A stretch of 64,000 nucleotides of DNA from DASYTH01 sp035762905 (GCF_035762905.1 NZ_DASUCC010000095.1:124001-188000), one strand, 5' to 3'; shown: positions 12,191 through 20,351, numbered from the stretch's first letter. Program-made: numbers and translations. The notes: a model not told the origin generated them from the sequence alone.

Positions 12191-12790
12191 TCATGCGGAA
12201 ACCTCGCTCGGTCGGCGCAGCAGCACGGCATCCTGGCCGTCGATCTCCTCGATCAGCACCGCGATGTCCTCGTCCCGGGCGGTCGGCACGTTCTTGCCGA
12301 CGTAGTCCGCCCGGATCGGCAACTCGCGGTGGCCGCGGTCGATCAGCGCGGCGAGTTGGACCGCGCGCGGCCGGCCGACGTCGCGCAGCGCGTCCAGGGC
12401 GGCCCGGACGGTGCGGCCGGAGAACAGCACGTCGTCGACCAGGATCACCAGCGCCTCGTCGATCCCGGTGTCCGGCACGGCGGTGGCCAGCAGCGGCCGG
12501 GTCGGCCCGCGCCGCAGGTCGTCGCGGTAGAGCGTGACGTCCAGCACGCCGGTGGGCAGTCGCGCCCCGCTGAACTCGGCGACCAGCGCGGCCAGCCGGA
12601 CGGCCAGCGGCGCTCCCCGGGTCGGGATACCGAGCAGGACTACTCCCGGTGGGCCGGTCGACTCGACACCGATGGCCGTCTTCTCGATGATCTGATGGGC
12701 CATTCGGGCGACGGTGCGCGCGACATCTCCGGGTCCGAGTAGCTGACGCTGCCCGGCCGGGTCCGTCGCGCCACGTGTGCGCGGCGCCAC
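12191..12790 (-). CDS. pyrR: PyrR, pyr mRNA-binding regulator / uracil phosphoribosyltransferase
   Basis: Binds pyr leader RNA in the presence of UMP and represses the operon; the fold is a phosphoribosyltransferase. The 199-residue protein has the PRPP loop VILVDDVLFSGRT near residue 110 and LLGIPTRG, VTLYRDDL of the PyrR family. GTG at 12790 is chosen over an upstream start at 12814 because AAGGAGGC lies 5-7 bases before it. It is the first gene of the pyr operon; its own leader contains a PyrR-binding loop. Confidence 0.96.
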   Translation of the reverse strand: MAPRTRGATDPAGQRQLLGPGDVARTVARMAHQIIEKTAIGVESTGPPGVVLLGIPTRGAPLAVRLAALVAEFSGARLPTGVLDVTLYRDDLRRGPTRPLLATAVPDTGIDEALVILVDDVLFSGRTVRAALDALRDVGRPRAVQLAALIDRGHRELPIRADYVGKNVPTARDEDIAVLIEEIDGQDAVLLRRPSEVSA

Positions 12791-12795
12791 GGTCT

Positions 12796-12830
12796 GCCTC
12801 CTTCCCCGCCTCACGGGACGGGTCGTTAAA
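12796..12830 (-). promoter_or_regulatory. PyrR-binding stem-loop overlapping the pyrR ribosome site region
   Basis: On the minus strand the leader reads CCCGTC-CCGTGA-GGCGGG (12822 to 12805), then GAAGGAGGC and the pyrR GTG. The hairpin has a six-base stem with one U-G pair. Its UCCCGUGAGG matches the PyrR recognition pattern UCCNGNGAGG. In mycobacteria PyrR bound to such a loop next to the Shine-Dalgarno represses translation; the same arrangement is inferred here. Confidence 0.75.
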
Positions 12831-12952
12831 GGATGCTCTCCCTACCCCACCTGGGGTTTCACCGAGCCTATCAAGCCGGATCCGGTCCGGCCGGCAGGGC
12901 GCGGCGCGTCGGATTCGTTATCTGCGGACGCCGGATCAACTTGACCTGGTGA

Positions 12953-12981
12953 CAACTCTGGGTAACCATTACTCTGCGTGT
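12953..12981. promoter_or_regulatory. Two adjacent BldD boxes in the pyrR-bldD divergent region
   Basis: CAACTCTGGGTAA (12953-12965) and TTACTCTGCGTGT (12969-12981) each match the Streptomyces BldD consensus tnACnc(A/T)GnGTna at all but one terminal position. Centres are 16 bases apart. A possible -35 TTGACC at 12941 precedes them. They lie 70-100 bases before bldD, so autoregulation is the simplest reading; an effect on the divergent pyrR promoter is possible. Confidence 0.65.
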
Positions 12982-13050
12982 TGATCTGAGGCTAACCCGC
13001 GGCAGTCCCACAGAGCCGGCCGTCGGGGCGAACGATTGGAGAATCGCCAC

Positions 13051-13539
13051 ATGGGCGACTACGCCAAGGCCCTTGGAGGCAAACTGCGGGGCATCCGCCA
13101 GCAGCAGGGTTTGTCCCTGCACGGGGTGGAGCAGAAGTCGGGCGGCCGGTGGAAGGCGGTCGTCGTCGGGTCCTACGAGCGCGGCGACCGCGCGGTGACC
13201 GTGCAGAAGCTGGCCGAGCTGGCCGACTTCTACGGGGTGCCGGTGATGGAGCTGCTTCCGGAGGGCCGGGTTCCGTCCGGCGCCGAGCCGGCGACCAAGA
13301 TCGTCATCAACCTGGAACGGCTGCAGCAGCTGCCGGCCGAGAAGGTCGGCCCGCTGGCCCGCTACGCCGCCACCATCCAGAGCCAGCGCGGCGACTACAA
13401 CGGCAAGGTGCTCTCCATCCGCACCGAGGACCTGCGCTCGCTGGCGATCATCTACGACATGACTCCTGGCGAGCTGACCGAGCAGCTGATCGACTGGGGT
13501 GTCCTGCCGCCGGAGGCGCGCCCGTCCAAGGAGGACTGA
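13051..13539 (+). CDS. bldD: Developmental regulator BldD
   Basis: Master repressor of sporulation genes in actinomycetes, active as a dimer when held together by tetrameric cyclic di-GMP. The 162-residue protein has an N-terminal helix-turn-helix (residues 5-65, KLRGIRQQQGLSLHGVEQ, SYERGDRAVTVQ) and a C-terminal domain with the cyclic di-GMP signature: R113-G114-D115 and, eight residues later, R124-x-x-D127. ATG 13051 follows TTGGAGA by 7 bases. The gene is divergent from pyrR and carries upstream BldD-box matches. It retains every residue of the ligand motif, so ligand control is expected. Confidence 0.95.
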   Translation: MGDYAKALGGKLRGIRQQQGLSLHGVEQKSGGRWKAVVVGSYERGDRAVTVQKLAELADFYGVPVMELLPEGRVPSGAEPATKIVINLERLQQLPAEKVGPLARYAATIQSQRGDYNGKVLSIRTEDLRSLAIIYDMTPGELTEQLIDWGVLPPEARPSKED

Positions 13540-13550
13540 GCCCACGACGA

Positions 13551-13582
13551 AGGGGCCCTTCGCCGGATGGCGAAGGGCCCCT
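13551..13582. terminator. Bidirectional hairpin between bldD and the DUF397 gene
   Basis: A perfect inverted repeat with 14-base arms (13551-13564, 13569-13582) and a GGAT tetraloop sits in the 57-base gap between two convergent genes. It would end both transcripts. Confidence 0.85.
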
Positions 13583-13596
13583 GTTCCACTTCCGAC

Positions 13597-13809
13597 TCAG
13601 ACCGGGCGACCGGCCCGAGCGATGAACGAACGCCAAGCGTCCGGGCGGACCCAGAACGCGCCCCCAGCCGGGTTCTTGGAGTCCCGCACGCCGACCGCCG
13701 CCGTGCCGAAGCGGACCTCGACACACGTGTCGTTGCCCGCAACGCTCGCGGTGCTCTTGAACCAACCGGTGCTGTCCCGGTGCGCAGGTTGTTGATCTTT
13801 CACGCGCAC
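13597..13809 (-). CDS. DUF397 small protein
   Basis: A 70-residue DUF397 protein (STGWFKSTASVAGNDTCVEV, VGVRDSKNPAGGAFWV, WRSFIA). These are small partners encoded just after XRE/DUF5753 regulators in actinomycetes; BldB and WhiJ-linked proteins in Streptomyces are known relatives of such systems. It lies 3 bases after the regulator below and is surely co-transcribed with it. How the pair works is not settled; a toxin-antitoxin-like or developmental role has been proposed for relatives. Confidence 0.9.
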   Translation of the reverse strand: MRVKDQQPAHRDSTGWFKSTASVAGNDTCVEVRFGTAAVGVRDSKNPAGGAFWVRPDAWRSFIARAGRPV

Positions 13810-13812
13810 AGG

Positions 13813-14703
13813 CTAACTCGCCGAGCCGACCTGTGCCAGCAGAGTGGCGATCATGGCCCGGGACTCGTCCGGGGGCATGGCGAGATCCCGCACTCGAGCG
13901 AACGCCCGGGCCAGCCGTTCCGTGTCATCCGGATCGTCCAGATAAGTGGACGGTCCATACGCGACCGGAAGAAAGCCGATCGGGTGCTGCTGGGCTCCGA
14001 GCCGCAGCAGGATCAGGCCGGCGCTCGGAGCCGGGTTGTGCGAGGCGGTCGAGGACAACACCTGGATGCTGACATTGGGCCATTCGTCCAGCAGGGACAG
14101 CAGGTGCTCGAGTTGCCGGCCCATCGTCCGCGGGTCGCCCACCTCGGTGCGCAGCGCGTCGTCGGTGATCACGAACCGCATGATCTTGGCCGGCCGGGCC
14201 TGCAGGATGGTCCGCTGGCGTTCCAGGTGGAAGGTCACCCAGTTACGCCGCTGCTCCCAGGACGGCCCCCACCAGATCCCCTCGGTGTCCGCGACGATCG
14301 CCTCGAAGTACTCCGGGATCTGCAGCAGGCCGGGGATCACGCCACGCTCGTACCAGTCGATCTCGGCGGCCATCGACTGCAGGTCGATGATCCGCTCGAA
14401 GACGGTGGGCAGCAGGTCGGTGTAGGGCCGGCGGGTGGGCCGCTTGCGCGCTTCGGCGCCCAGCGCCAGCAGCCCGGACTTCTTGCTCGGGTCGGCGCCG
14501 AGGAAGTCCAGCAGCCGGGCCAGTTCCTCGGCGGTGAGCGTGCCCTTGCCGTCCAGCACGTTGATCAGCCGGGCCCGGCTCTTGCCGATCGCCGCCGCGG
14601 TCTCGTCCAGGGTCTTCTTCGACTCGGCGCGCAGCCGCTTGAGTGCTTCGCCGAGGAACAGGCGGGGCACGGTGAGCACACCGGCAGCCATCTCGTCCTC
14701 CAA
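13813..14703 (-). CDS. XRE-family regulator with DUF5753 domain (WhiJ-like)
   Basis: A 296-residue regulator. The helix-turn-helix is at residues 15-70 (GEALKRLRAESKKTLDETAA, IGKSRARLINVLDG), followed by a DUF5753 ligand-binding-like domain (GVIPGLLQIPEYFEAIV, RQRTIL, DEWPNVSIQVL). The pairing with the downstream DUF397 gene is typical of actinomycete regulator pairs. A palindrome about 17 bases before the start is the likely operator. Ligand and targets are unknown. Confidence 0.9.
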   Translation of the reverse strand: MEDEMAAGVLTVPRLFLGEALKRLRAESKKTLDETAAAIGKSRARLINVLDGKGTLTAEELARLLDFLGADPSKKSGLLALGAEARKRPTRRPYTDLLPTVFERIIDLQSMAAEIDWYERGVIPGLLQIPEYFEAIVADTEGIWWGPSWEQRRNWVTFHLERQRTILQARPAKIMRFVITDDALRTEVGDPRTMGRQLEHLLSLLDEWPNVSIQVLSSTASHNPAPSAGLILLRLGAQQHPIGFLPVAYGPSTYLDDPDDTERLARAFARVRDLAMPPDESRAMIATLLAQVGSAS

Positions 14704-14719
14704 GGATGCGACCTTGGGT

Positions 14720-14747
14720 GGATACCGTATCCGCTCGCGACCGGATA
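14720..14747. promoter_or_regulatory. Palindromic operator candidate GGATAC-C-GTATCC
   Basis: A 13-base palindrome, GGATACCGTATCC (14720-14732), is followed after 10 bases by a third half site GGATAC (14742-14747). It sits just before the XRE/DUF397 pair, in the only stretch between it and nusB. Its position suggests an autoregulatory operator; no experimental consensus is known to me. Confidence 0.55.
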
Positions 14748-14770
14748 CAGCATCGTTTCAGGGCCGCTGG

Positions 14771-15190
14771 CTACAGCGTGGCGCGCAACCGGTCGGCGAT
14801 CGTGGCGATGCGACCCAGCACGCCGTTGACGAACCGCGGCGAATCGTCGGTGGACAACGACTTGGCCAGCGCCACCGCCTCGTCGATGGCCACCGGATCC
14901 GGCACGTCGGAGACCCAGAGCAGCTCGTAGAGCCCTAACCGGAGCACCGCGAGGTCGACCGCGGGCATCCGGCTCAGCGTCCAGCCCTCGGAGTGCTCGG
15001 TGAGCAGCTCGTCGATCCGGTCGCGATGCGCGGCGACGCCCTCGACCAGGCTGACCGTGTAGTCGTTGATCGGCGGCGCGTCCGGTTCCGCGGTGCGCTC
15101 ACCGAGCAGCGCGACCGGGTCCGCGCCGCGCAGTTGGGCGGCATAGAGCACGTCGACCGCGCGCTTGCGAGCCTTGCTTCGCGCCCCCAC
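14771..15190 (-). CDS. nusB: Transcription antitermination factor NusB
   Basis: With NusE (S10) binds boxA RNA for antitermination on rRNA operons. The 139-residue protein has the family start SKARKRAVDVLYAAQLRGAD and the C-terminal VAIDEAVALAKSLSTDDSPR and FVNGVLGRIA. It lies 5 bases after efp, as in Streptomyces and mycobacteria. Confidence 0.96.
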   Translation of the reverse strand: MGARSKARKRAVDVLYAAQLRGADPVALLGERTAEPDAPPINDYTVSLVEGVAAHRDRIDELLTEHSEGWTLSRMPAVDLAVLRLGLYELLWVSDVPDPVAIDEAVALAKSLSTDDSPRFVNGVLGRIATIADRLRATL

Positions 15191-15195
15191 CGCAC

Positions 15196-15759
15196 TCAGC
15201 CGCTGACGCGGCCGAGGTAGCGCCCGTCGCGGGTGTCCACCTTGACCTTCTCGCCGGTGGACAGGAACAGCGGCACCTGGATCTCCGCGCCGGTCTCCAG
15301 CGTGGCCGGCTTCGTGCCACCGGTGGACCGGTCACCCTGCAGGCCCGGGTCGGTGTGCTTGATCACCAGCTCGACCGAGGTGGGCAGCTCGATGAACAGC
15401 GGCGCGCCCTCGTGCGTGGCCACCATCGCGGTCTGGTTCTCCAGCATCCACTTGGCCGCGTCCCCGACCGTCTCGGCCGAGATGTGGATCTGCTCGTAGG
15501 TCTCGCCGTCCATGAACACGAACTCCGAGCCGTCGGAGTACAGGTAGGTCATCTCCCGCCGGTCGACGGTCGCCGTGTCCACCTTCACCCCGGCGTTGAA
15601 CGTCTTGTCGACGACCTTGCCGGACAGCACGTGCTTGAGCTTCGTGCGCACGAAGGCCGGGCCCTTGCCGGGCTTGACGTGCTGGAACTCGACGACCGAC
15701 CAGAGCTGTCCCTCGAGGTTCAGCACGAGGCCGTTCTTCAGGTCGTTGGTGGAAGCCAC
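15196..15759 (-). CDS. efp: Elongation factor P (PGKGP loop type)
   Basis: Rescues ribosomes stalled at polyproline. The 187-residue protein has three beta-barrel domains; the loop that reaches the peptidyl-transfer centre reads PGKGP with Lys at position 32. This palindromic proline-flanked loop marks an actinobacterial EF-P subfamily that is thought to work with unmodified lysine. No earp, epmA or ymfI-like modification gene is visible nearby, which fits. The first of the pepQ-efp-nusB genes' downstream pair; pepQ is 18 bases upstream. Confidence 0.96.
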   Translation of the reverse strand: MASTNDLKNGLVLNLEGQLWSVVEFQHVKPGKGPAFVRTKLKHVLSGKVVDKTFNAGVKVDTATVDRREMTYLYSDGSEFVFMDGETYEQIHISAETVGDAAKWMLENQTAMVATHEGAPLFIELPTSVELVIKHTDPGLQGDRSTGGTKPATLETGAEIQVPLFLSTGEKVKVDTRDGRYLGRVSG

Positions 15760-15777
15760 GGAAAGGTCTCTCCTGTA

Positions 15778-16872
15778 CTACACGACAATGAGCTGCTTGG
15801 TGGTCAGCGTCAGCAGTTCGGGATCGTCGTCCCGCACGACGAGGGTGTCCTCGATCCGGACACCGCCCTTCCCGGACAGATACACACCCGGTTCCACGGT
15901 GACTGCCATACCGGCCGCGATCCTACCTTGACCGGTCTTGGCCAGACTCGGCGCCTCGTGGATCTCCAGCCCGACACCGTGGCCGAGGCCGTGCAGGAAA
16001 TGCTCGCCGTGCCCGGCGTCCTCGATCACCTTTCGGGCCGCGGCATCCACCTCGCTGGTGGCCGTCCCGACCCGCAGCGCCGCCCGGCCGGCCGCCTGCG
16101 CGGCGGCGACCAGGTCGTACAGCTCACGCTGCCAGCCGGCCGGCTCGCCGAGCACGACGGTCCTGGTCATGTCCGAGTGGTAGCCGTCGACCAGGGCCCC
16201 GAAGTCCAGCTTGACCAGGTCCCCCGGCCGCAGCATCGCGTCGGTCGGCCGGTGGTGCGGCACCGCGGAGTTGGCCCCGGTGGCCACGATCGACTCGAAC
16301 GACGGGCCGGCCGCGCCGTGATCCAGCATCCGGTTCTCCAGGTCCCTGGCCACCTCGCGCTCGGTGCGGCCGGGTGCCAGGCCGCCGTGGTCGATCAGCC
16401 CGGCCAGCGCCCGGTCCGCGGCGGCGCACGCCATCCGCAGCGCCTCCACCTCGGTGTCGTCCTTGATCAGCCGAAGCCGTTCGACCCGGCCCGGGGTGCG
16501 GACCAGCTCGACCTTCGCGCCCGCGGCCGAGGCCAGCTCGTCGAGCTGCTCCACGGTCACGTGCTGGCTCTCGTAACCGGTCCGGGCGACGCCGCGCTCG
16601 CCGGCCAGTGCGGCGACCGCGATGGTGCTCTGCCGCTCGATGAGTCGTTCCAGGTCCGGCACCTGCCGCTCGGACTGGGTCAGGTAGCGGCCGTCGGTGC
16701 AGAACACCGTGCGGCGCTCGTCCTCGGCGTGCACCAGCAGGGCGGCGTTGGATCCGGTGAACCCGGTGAGGTACCGGATGTTGAGCAGGTCGACGACGAG
16801 CAAAGCGTCCACGTCGTGCTCGCGCAGGTGGGCGCGGAGCGCGTCGCGGCGCCGGCCGTGGATCTCAGGCAT
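15778..16872 (-). CDS. pepQ: Xaa-Pro dipeptidase (M24 family)
   Basis: Cleaves dipeptides or short peptides with proline at the second position. The 364-residue protein has an N-terminal creatinase-like domain and a pita-bread fold with the five metal ligands visible: D223 and D234 (KLDFGALVDGYHSDMTRT), H298 (HGLGHGVG), E327 (VEPGVY) and E341 (GVRIEDT). Its position before efp and after the shikimate genes matches Rv2535c. Whether it is strictly a dipeptidase or an aminopeptidase P cannot be told from sequence. Confidence 0.9.
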   Translation of the reverse strand: MPEIHGRRRDALRAHLREHDVDALLVVDLLNIRYLTGFTGSNAALLVHAEDERRTVFCTDGRYLTQSERQVPDLERLIERQSTIAVAALAGERGVARTGYESQHVTVEQLDELASAAGAKVELVRTPGRVERLRLIKDDTEVEALRMACAAADRALAGLIDHGGLAPGRTEREVARDLENRMLDHGAAGPSFESIVATGANSAVPHHRPTDAMLRPGDLVKLDFGALVDGYHSDMTRTVVLGEPAGWQRELYDLVAAAQAAGRAALRVGTATSEVDAAARKVIEDAGHGEHFLHGLGHGVGLEIHEAPSLAKTGQGRIAAGMAVTVEPGVYLSGKGGVRIEDTLVVRDDDPELLTLTTKQLIVV

Positions 16873-16912
16873 GCGGTCAGCCTATGAGGTCGGTGCGGCC
16901 TAGGCTGGTGCG

Positions 16913-17317
16913 ATGCGAACCTGGCTGCTCCGGGGCGGTGTCCTCGCCGTGCTGCACGCCGCGGCGCAGGTGGCCGTGGCCGCGTTCACCGCTCGCAACC
17001 CGACAGCACAGACCACGATCGCCGCCATCGTGCTCGCCGTGCTGGTCGGGGTGGCGGCGGTGTGGGGTGCCCTGGACCGGTGGCGCGGCCTGGATCGGCC
17101 GGAGGTCACCTGGCTGATCGCCGCGCTGGTGGCCGGTTGGGGAGCGGGCGTGCTGTCCGTGATCGGACGGGCGGCGTTCGTCGACCAGACCGGCGCCAGT
17201 GAACTGGGCAGCGCGCTGACCGGCGGGGCCGCCTTCACCGCCCTGCTGGTGTTCGTTCCGGCCGTCGCCGGCCTCCTCGCCGGCCGGTGGATCACTGCGC
17301 CGCCGCTCCGGGATTAA
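16913..17317 (+). CDS. Four-helix membrane protein (Rv2536-like, B-4DMT family)
   Basis: A 134-residue protein with four hydrophobic segments (about 6-26, 35-53, 66-87 and 103-125) and short loops, with a positively charged end inside. It matches the actinobacterial B-4DMT family by architecture and by position: divergent from pepQ and convergent with aroQ, exactly like Rv2536. Transport has been proposed for the family but no substrate is known. Confidence 0.75.
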   Translation: MRTWLLRGGVLAVLHAAAQVAVAAFTARNPTAQTTIAAIVLAVLVGVAAVWGALDRWRGLDRPEVTWLIAALVAGWGAGVLSVIGRAAFVDQTGASELGSALTGGAAFTALLVFVPAVAGLLAGRWITAPPLRD

Positions 17318-17426
17318 CTGTTCCGCCGCTCCGGGTTTTACTGCTGTTGTTGCGTTCCAGCGGGAGTGCGGTTGGCGGGGTGATTGTGGCTGGGTTGCGT
17401 CACGGTCCCCTGAGGTTGCGTTGGTT

Positions 17427-17459
17427 GGGCCGAGACTTTGTCTCGATGATCCGCTGTGA
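17427..17459 (+). repeat. Dispersed hairpin repeat, copy 1
   Basis: GGGCCGAGACTTTGTCTCG followed by a conserved tail (TGATCC, then CTGTGA) contains a 6-base stem CGAGAC/GTCTCG with a TTT loop at 17431-17445. A near-identical copy is at 39411-39443. This copy lies in the 279-base convergent gap between the B-4DMT gene and aroQ; nothing else was recognised in that gap. It may act as a terminator. Confidence 0.7.
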
Positions 17460-17596
17460 TCAGGGCCTGACTTGGATCCTTGGACGGAGGGTGGTTTCGA
17501 TCGGTCGGGCCGGGTCGGGGTGGCGGCGCGGGTGCGGCGGTGGGGGCGGGATTTCGTCACGGAGCGCCATGCCGCTGTCGGGCGGCGCTTTGCCGG

Positions 17597-18031
17597 TCAA
17601 CCGGGGTGGTTGTCCGCCAGCCAGCGCAGGGCCAGTGGATAACCCTGGATGCCCAATCCCACGATGACGCCGGTCGCCACCGCCGAGATGTAGCTGTGGT
17701 GCCGGAACTCCTCGCGGTTGTGCACGTTCGAGATGTGCACCTCGACCAGCGGCGCGGTCAACGCGGCACACGCATCGCGCACCGCGATCGAGTAGTGCGT
17801 CCACGCCCCCGCGTTCAGCACCACCGCGACCCCGTCATCCGCCGCCTGGTGCAGCCACTCGAGCATCTCCCCCTCGTGGTTGGTCTGCCGGACCTCCACC
17901 TCGATCCCCAGCTCCCGTCCCGCCTTCTCGCACAGCGCGACGAGGTCGGCATAGGTGTCGCTGCCGTAGATCACCGGCTCCCGCGAACCCAACCTCGCCA
18001 GGTTGGGTCCGTTGAGCACCAACACGTTCAC
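17597..18031 (-). CDS. aroQ: 3-dehydroquinate dehydratase (type II)
   Basis: Third step of the shikimate pathway, removing water from 3-dehydroquinate. The 144-residue protein has NVLVLNGPNLARLGSREP and YG with the catalytic Tyr, NHEGEMLEWLHQA with the Glu-His region, LNAGAWTHYSIA and VEVHISNVHNREEFR. GTG at 18031 overlaps the aroB TGA by four bases. It is the last of the aro genes in the run. Confidence 0.97.
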   Translation of the reverse strand: MNVLVLNGPNLARLGSREPVIYGSDTYADLVALCEKAGRELGIEVEVRQTNHEGEMLEWLHQAADDGVAVVLNAGAWTHYSIAVRDACAALTAPLVEVHISNVHNREEFRHHSYISAVATGVIVGLGIQGYPLALRWLADNHPG

Positions 18032-19164
18032 CGGCTTCCCTCCCTCCCGGCTCCGCCGTCGTCCGGCGCGGCTCCGTCGGCTCCGGTCCCGTCCGCGGCG
18101 ACCGCCGTGTACGCGGCGGCGAGCAGTTCCGGGGTCGGACCTTCGAGGCGCCCGGGTTTGGCCAGCGCGTCCAACACGACGAACCGCAGCACGCCGAACC
18201 GGGTCTTCTTGTCGGTGAACATGATCTCGACAAGTTCGGGCAGGGCGTCGGCCTGGTAGCGGGTGGGCAGCCCGATCGACTCGAGCGCCGACCGGTGCCG
18301 GTCGGCCGTGGCGTCGTCCAGCCGGCCGGTCAGCCGGGCCAGCTCGGCGGCGAACACCAGACCGACGCTCACCGCGGCGCCGTGCCGCCACCGGTAGTCC
18401 TCGCGCCGCTCGATCGCGTGGCCCAAGGTGTGGCCGTAGTTGAGGATCTCGCGCAGGTTCGACTCGCGCAGGTCCGCCGCCACCACGTCCGCCTTGATCT
18501 GGATGGTCCGCTGGACCAACTCGGCGAGCACGTCCCCGGCGGGGTCGAGCGCCGCCACCGGGTCCGCCTCCACCAACTCGAGGATCCGGGGATCGGCGAT
18601 GAACCCGCCCTTGATCACCTCGGCCATGCCGGCGACCAGTTCGGGCCGGGGCAGCGTCAGCAGCGTGTCCAGATCGACCAGCACGGCGGCCGGTTCGTGG
18701 AACACACCGACCAGGTTCTTGCCCGCCTCGGTGTTGATCCCGGTCTTGCCGCCGATCGCGGCGTCCACCATGCCGAGCAGCGTGGTGGGCACGTTGACCA
18801 GCCGAACCCCGCGCAACCAGGTGCCGGCCACGAACCCACCGAGGTCGGTGGTCGCACCGCCGCCAACGGCCACGATGGAACCCAGCCGGTCGAGACCGAT
18901 CCGGCCGAGCACCTCCCAGCAGAACCCGGCGACCGAGAGCGCCTTGCCGTCCTCGGCATCCGGGATCTCGATCCGGTGCGCGTCGACCCCGGCCCCCACC
19001 AGGTCGTCGCGGAGGGTCTCCGCCACGCCGGCCAGGGTCGGCTGATGGATGATCGCCACCCGGGAGGACTCGCGCACGGTGTCGATCAGCTCGGCGCGCA
19101 GGCCGCGCCCGACGACGACGTCGTACGGCCGGTCGGTGGCCGCGTGAATCCGCACCGGCTGCAC
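18028..19164 (-). CDS. aroB: 3-dehydroquinate synthase
   Basis: Second step of the shikimate pathway; NAD-dependent, zinc enzyme that cyclises DAHP. The 378-residue protein shows VGGGATTDLGGFVAGTWLRG, GGKTGINTEAGKNLVG and the metal site YGHTLGHAIE near residue 260. A C-terminal tail of about 25 residues is Gly/Asp/Ala-rich and not part of the family fold. Confidence 0.97.
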   Translation of the reverse strand: MQPVRIHAATDRPYDVVVGRGLRAELIDTVRESSRVAIIHQPTLAGVAETLRDDLVGAGVDAHRIEIPDAEDGKALSVAGFCWEVLGRIGLDRLGSIVAVGGGATTDLGGFVAGTWLRGVRLVNVPTTLLGMVDAAIGGKTGINTEAGKNLVGVFHEPAAVLVDLDTLLTLPRPELVAGMAEVIKGGFIADPRILELVEADPVAALDPAGDVLAELVQRTIQIKADVVAADLRESNLREILNYGHTLGHAIERREDYRWRHGAAVSVGLVFAAELARLTGRLDDATADRHRSALESIGLPTRYQADALPELVEIMFTDKKTRFGVLRFVVLDALAKPGRLEGPTPELLAAAYTAVAADGTGADGAAPDDGGAGREGSR

Positions 19165-19202
19165 CCGTCACGCTCCCGCGGTTGATCTCTGTGCCGTCTG
19201 GG

Positions 19203-20351
19203 TCAACCCTCCCACAGCACGTGCGGCTCCAATGCCCCGGCGCCACGCACCGCGGCGAGCAGCTCCGCCTGGTCCCCGACCGCCGCACGCACCCCCTTGT
19301 GCATCTTGCCCGATGGCGTCACGTACACGGACACCGTGCGCCCCGAGATCCGCTGCCGCCAGGTGCCGGCCACCTCGCCGTCCACCAGCAGCACCCCGGG
19401 ACTCACCTGCGCCCGCCAGACCCGCTTGGCCACCTCTCGGTCGGGCACCACGAACTCCCGGTTGCCGAGCAGGTAGGGATCGCGGGGCGCAAGCAGCACC
19501 GCCACCGGTGGCGCCGGCGCGTCCCCGACCGCATCCGCTTCCGCCCGGTCCATCAGATACGAACCCCCGTCGATCTCCACCCGGGCCGCACGGTCGACGA
19601 TCTCCGCCCAACCGTGCGGCTTCGGCACCGACTTCCCCGACACGCTTCCGGCGACCACCCATCCGGCGGCGTCGCCGACCCGCAGCGGTCCGGCGTAGCG
19701 CAGGAAGTCCCGCAACAGCGGGCTTTCCGCCGTTCCCGCCGGCCCGGTGCTTCGCTTCCTGCCCCGCGGCGCGTCCGGCTCCGGGCGGAAGACCAGCTTG
19801 CGGTCACCGCGCTCGAGCTCGAGGCCGGCAAGCAGCGTGCCGAGCCGAAACAGGTTCTCGATCACATGGTCGGCCTGGCATCCCTCGCACCACGGCCGGG
19901 CCGGCGCCGGGAGCAACGGGCTGATCACCGCGGACAGTTCCCCCTTGCTCGCCCGCTTTCCCGGGAACCGCTCACGCAGCAACGTGACCACCAGGTCCAG
20001 CACCCCGAGCGGGTCGACCCCGGAGTCGAGGAACGCCGGCCCATGGCCACCGAGCCACAGCAGCAGATCCTCGGCCCGCCGCGGCCGCAGCACTGCCCGC
20101 AGCGCGGGCAGATCCCGCCGCCGGTGCACATGGGGTGCGCCCCGGATGCTCAGCACCCGAACCAACTCCGGATCCTCGTCGGTCCGAACCGCACCCGACC
20201 GCACCGCGAGAGCCTGACCGGCCGAACCCGACGGCGTGTCCTGGATGCCGATGTCCAGGACACCAACCTCGGTAGCCCGCCCGAGGCCGGCGTGCAGGCC
20301 CTGCGTGTTGGCCCGGTGCGCGACCACCGCCTGACGGCTCAGCGCCTTCAT
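19203..20351 (-). CDS. Winged-helix DNA-binding protein of the AlkZ/YcaQ (HTH_42) family
   Basis: A 382-residue protein whose start (LSRQAVVAHRANTQGLH, then VLDIGIQDTPSGSA) and C-terminal GALEPHVLWEG fit the HTH_42 family, which includes the interstrand-crosslink DNA glycosylase AlkZ/YcaQ. Most actinobacterial members are uncharacterised, so glycosylase activity is only a possibility. It lies between aroB and aroK in the same orientation, with 38 and 131 base gaps, and so interrupts the shikimate operon. Confidence 0.7.
   Translation of the reverse strand: MKALSRQAVVAHRANTQGLHAGLGRATEVGVLDIGIQDTPSGSAGQALAVRSGAVRTDEDPELVRVLSIRGAPHVHRRRDLPALRAVLRPRRAEDLLLWLGGHGPAFLDSGVDPLGVLDLVVTLLRERFPGKRASKGELSAVISPLLPAPARPWCEGCQADHVIENLFRLGTLLAGLELERGDRKLVFRPEPDAPRGRKRSTGPAGTAESPLLRDFLRYAGPLRVGDAAGWVVAGSVSGKSVPKPHGWAEIVDRAARVEIDGGSYLMDRAEADAVGDAPAPPVAVLLAPRDPYLLGNREFVVPDREVAKRVWRAQVSPGVLLVDGEVAGTWRQRISGRTVSVYVTPSGKMHKGVRAAVGDQAELLAAVRGAGALEPHVLWEG

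Noticed and set aside
13597..14703. Toxin-antitoxin system
   Set aside because: The XRE/DUF397 pair resembles one in layout but no toxin fold is visible, and relatives act as regulators. I keep the regulator reading.
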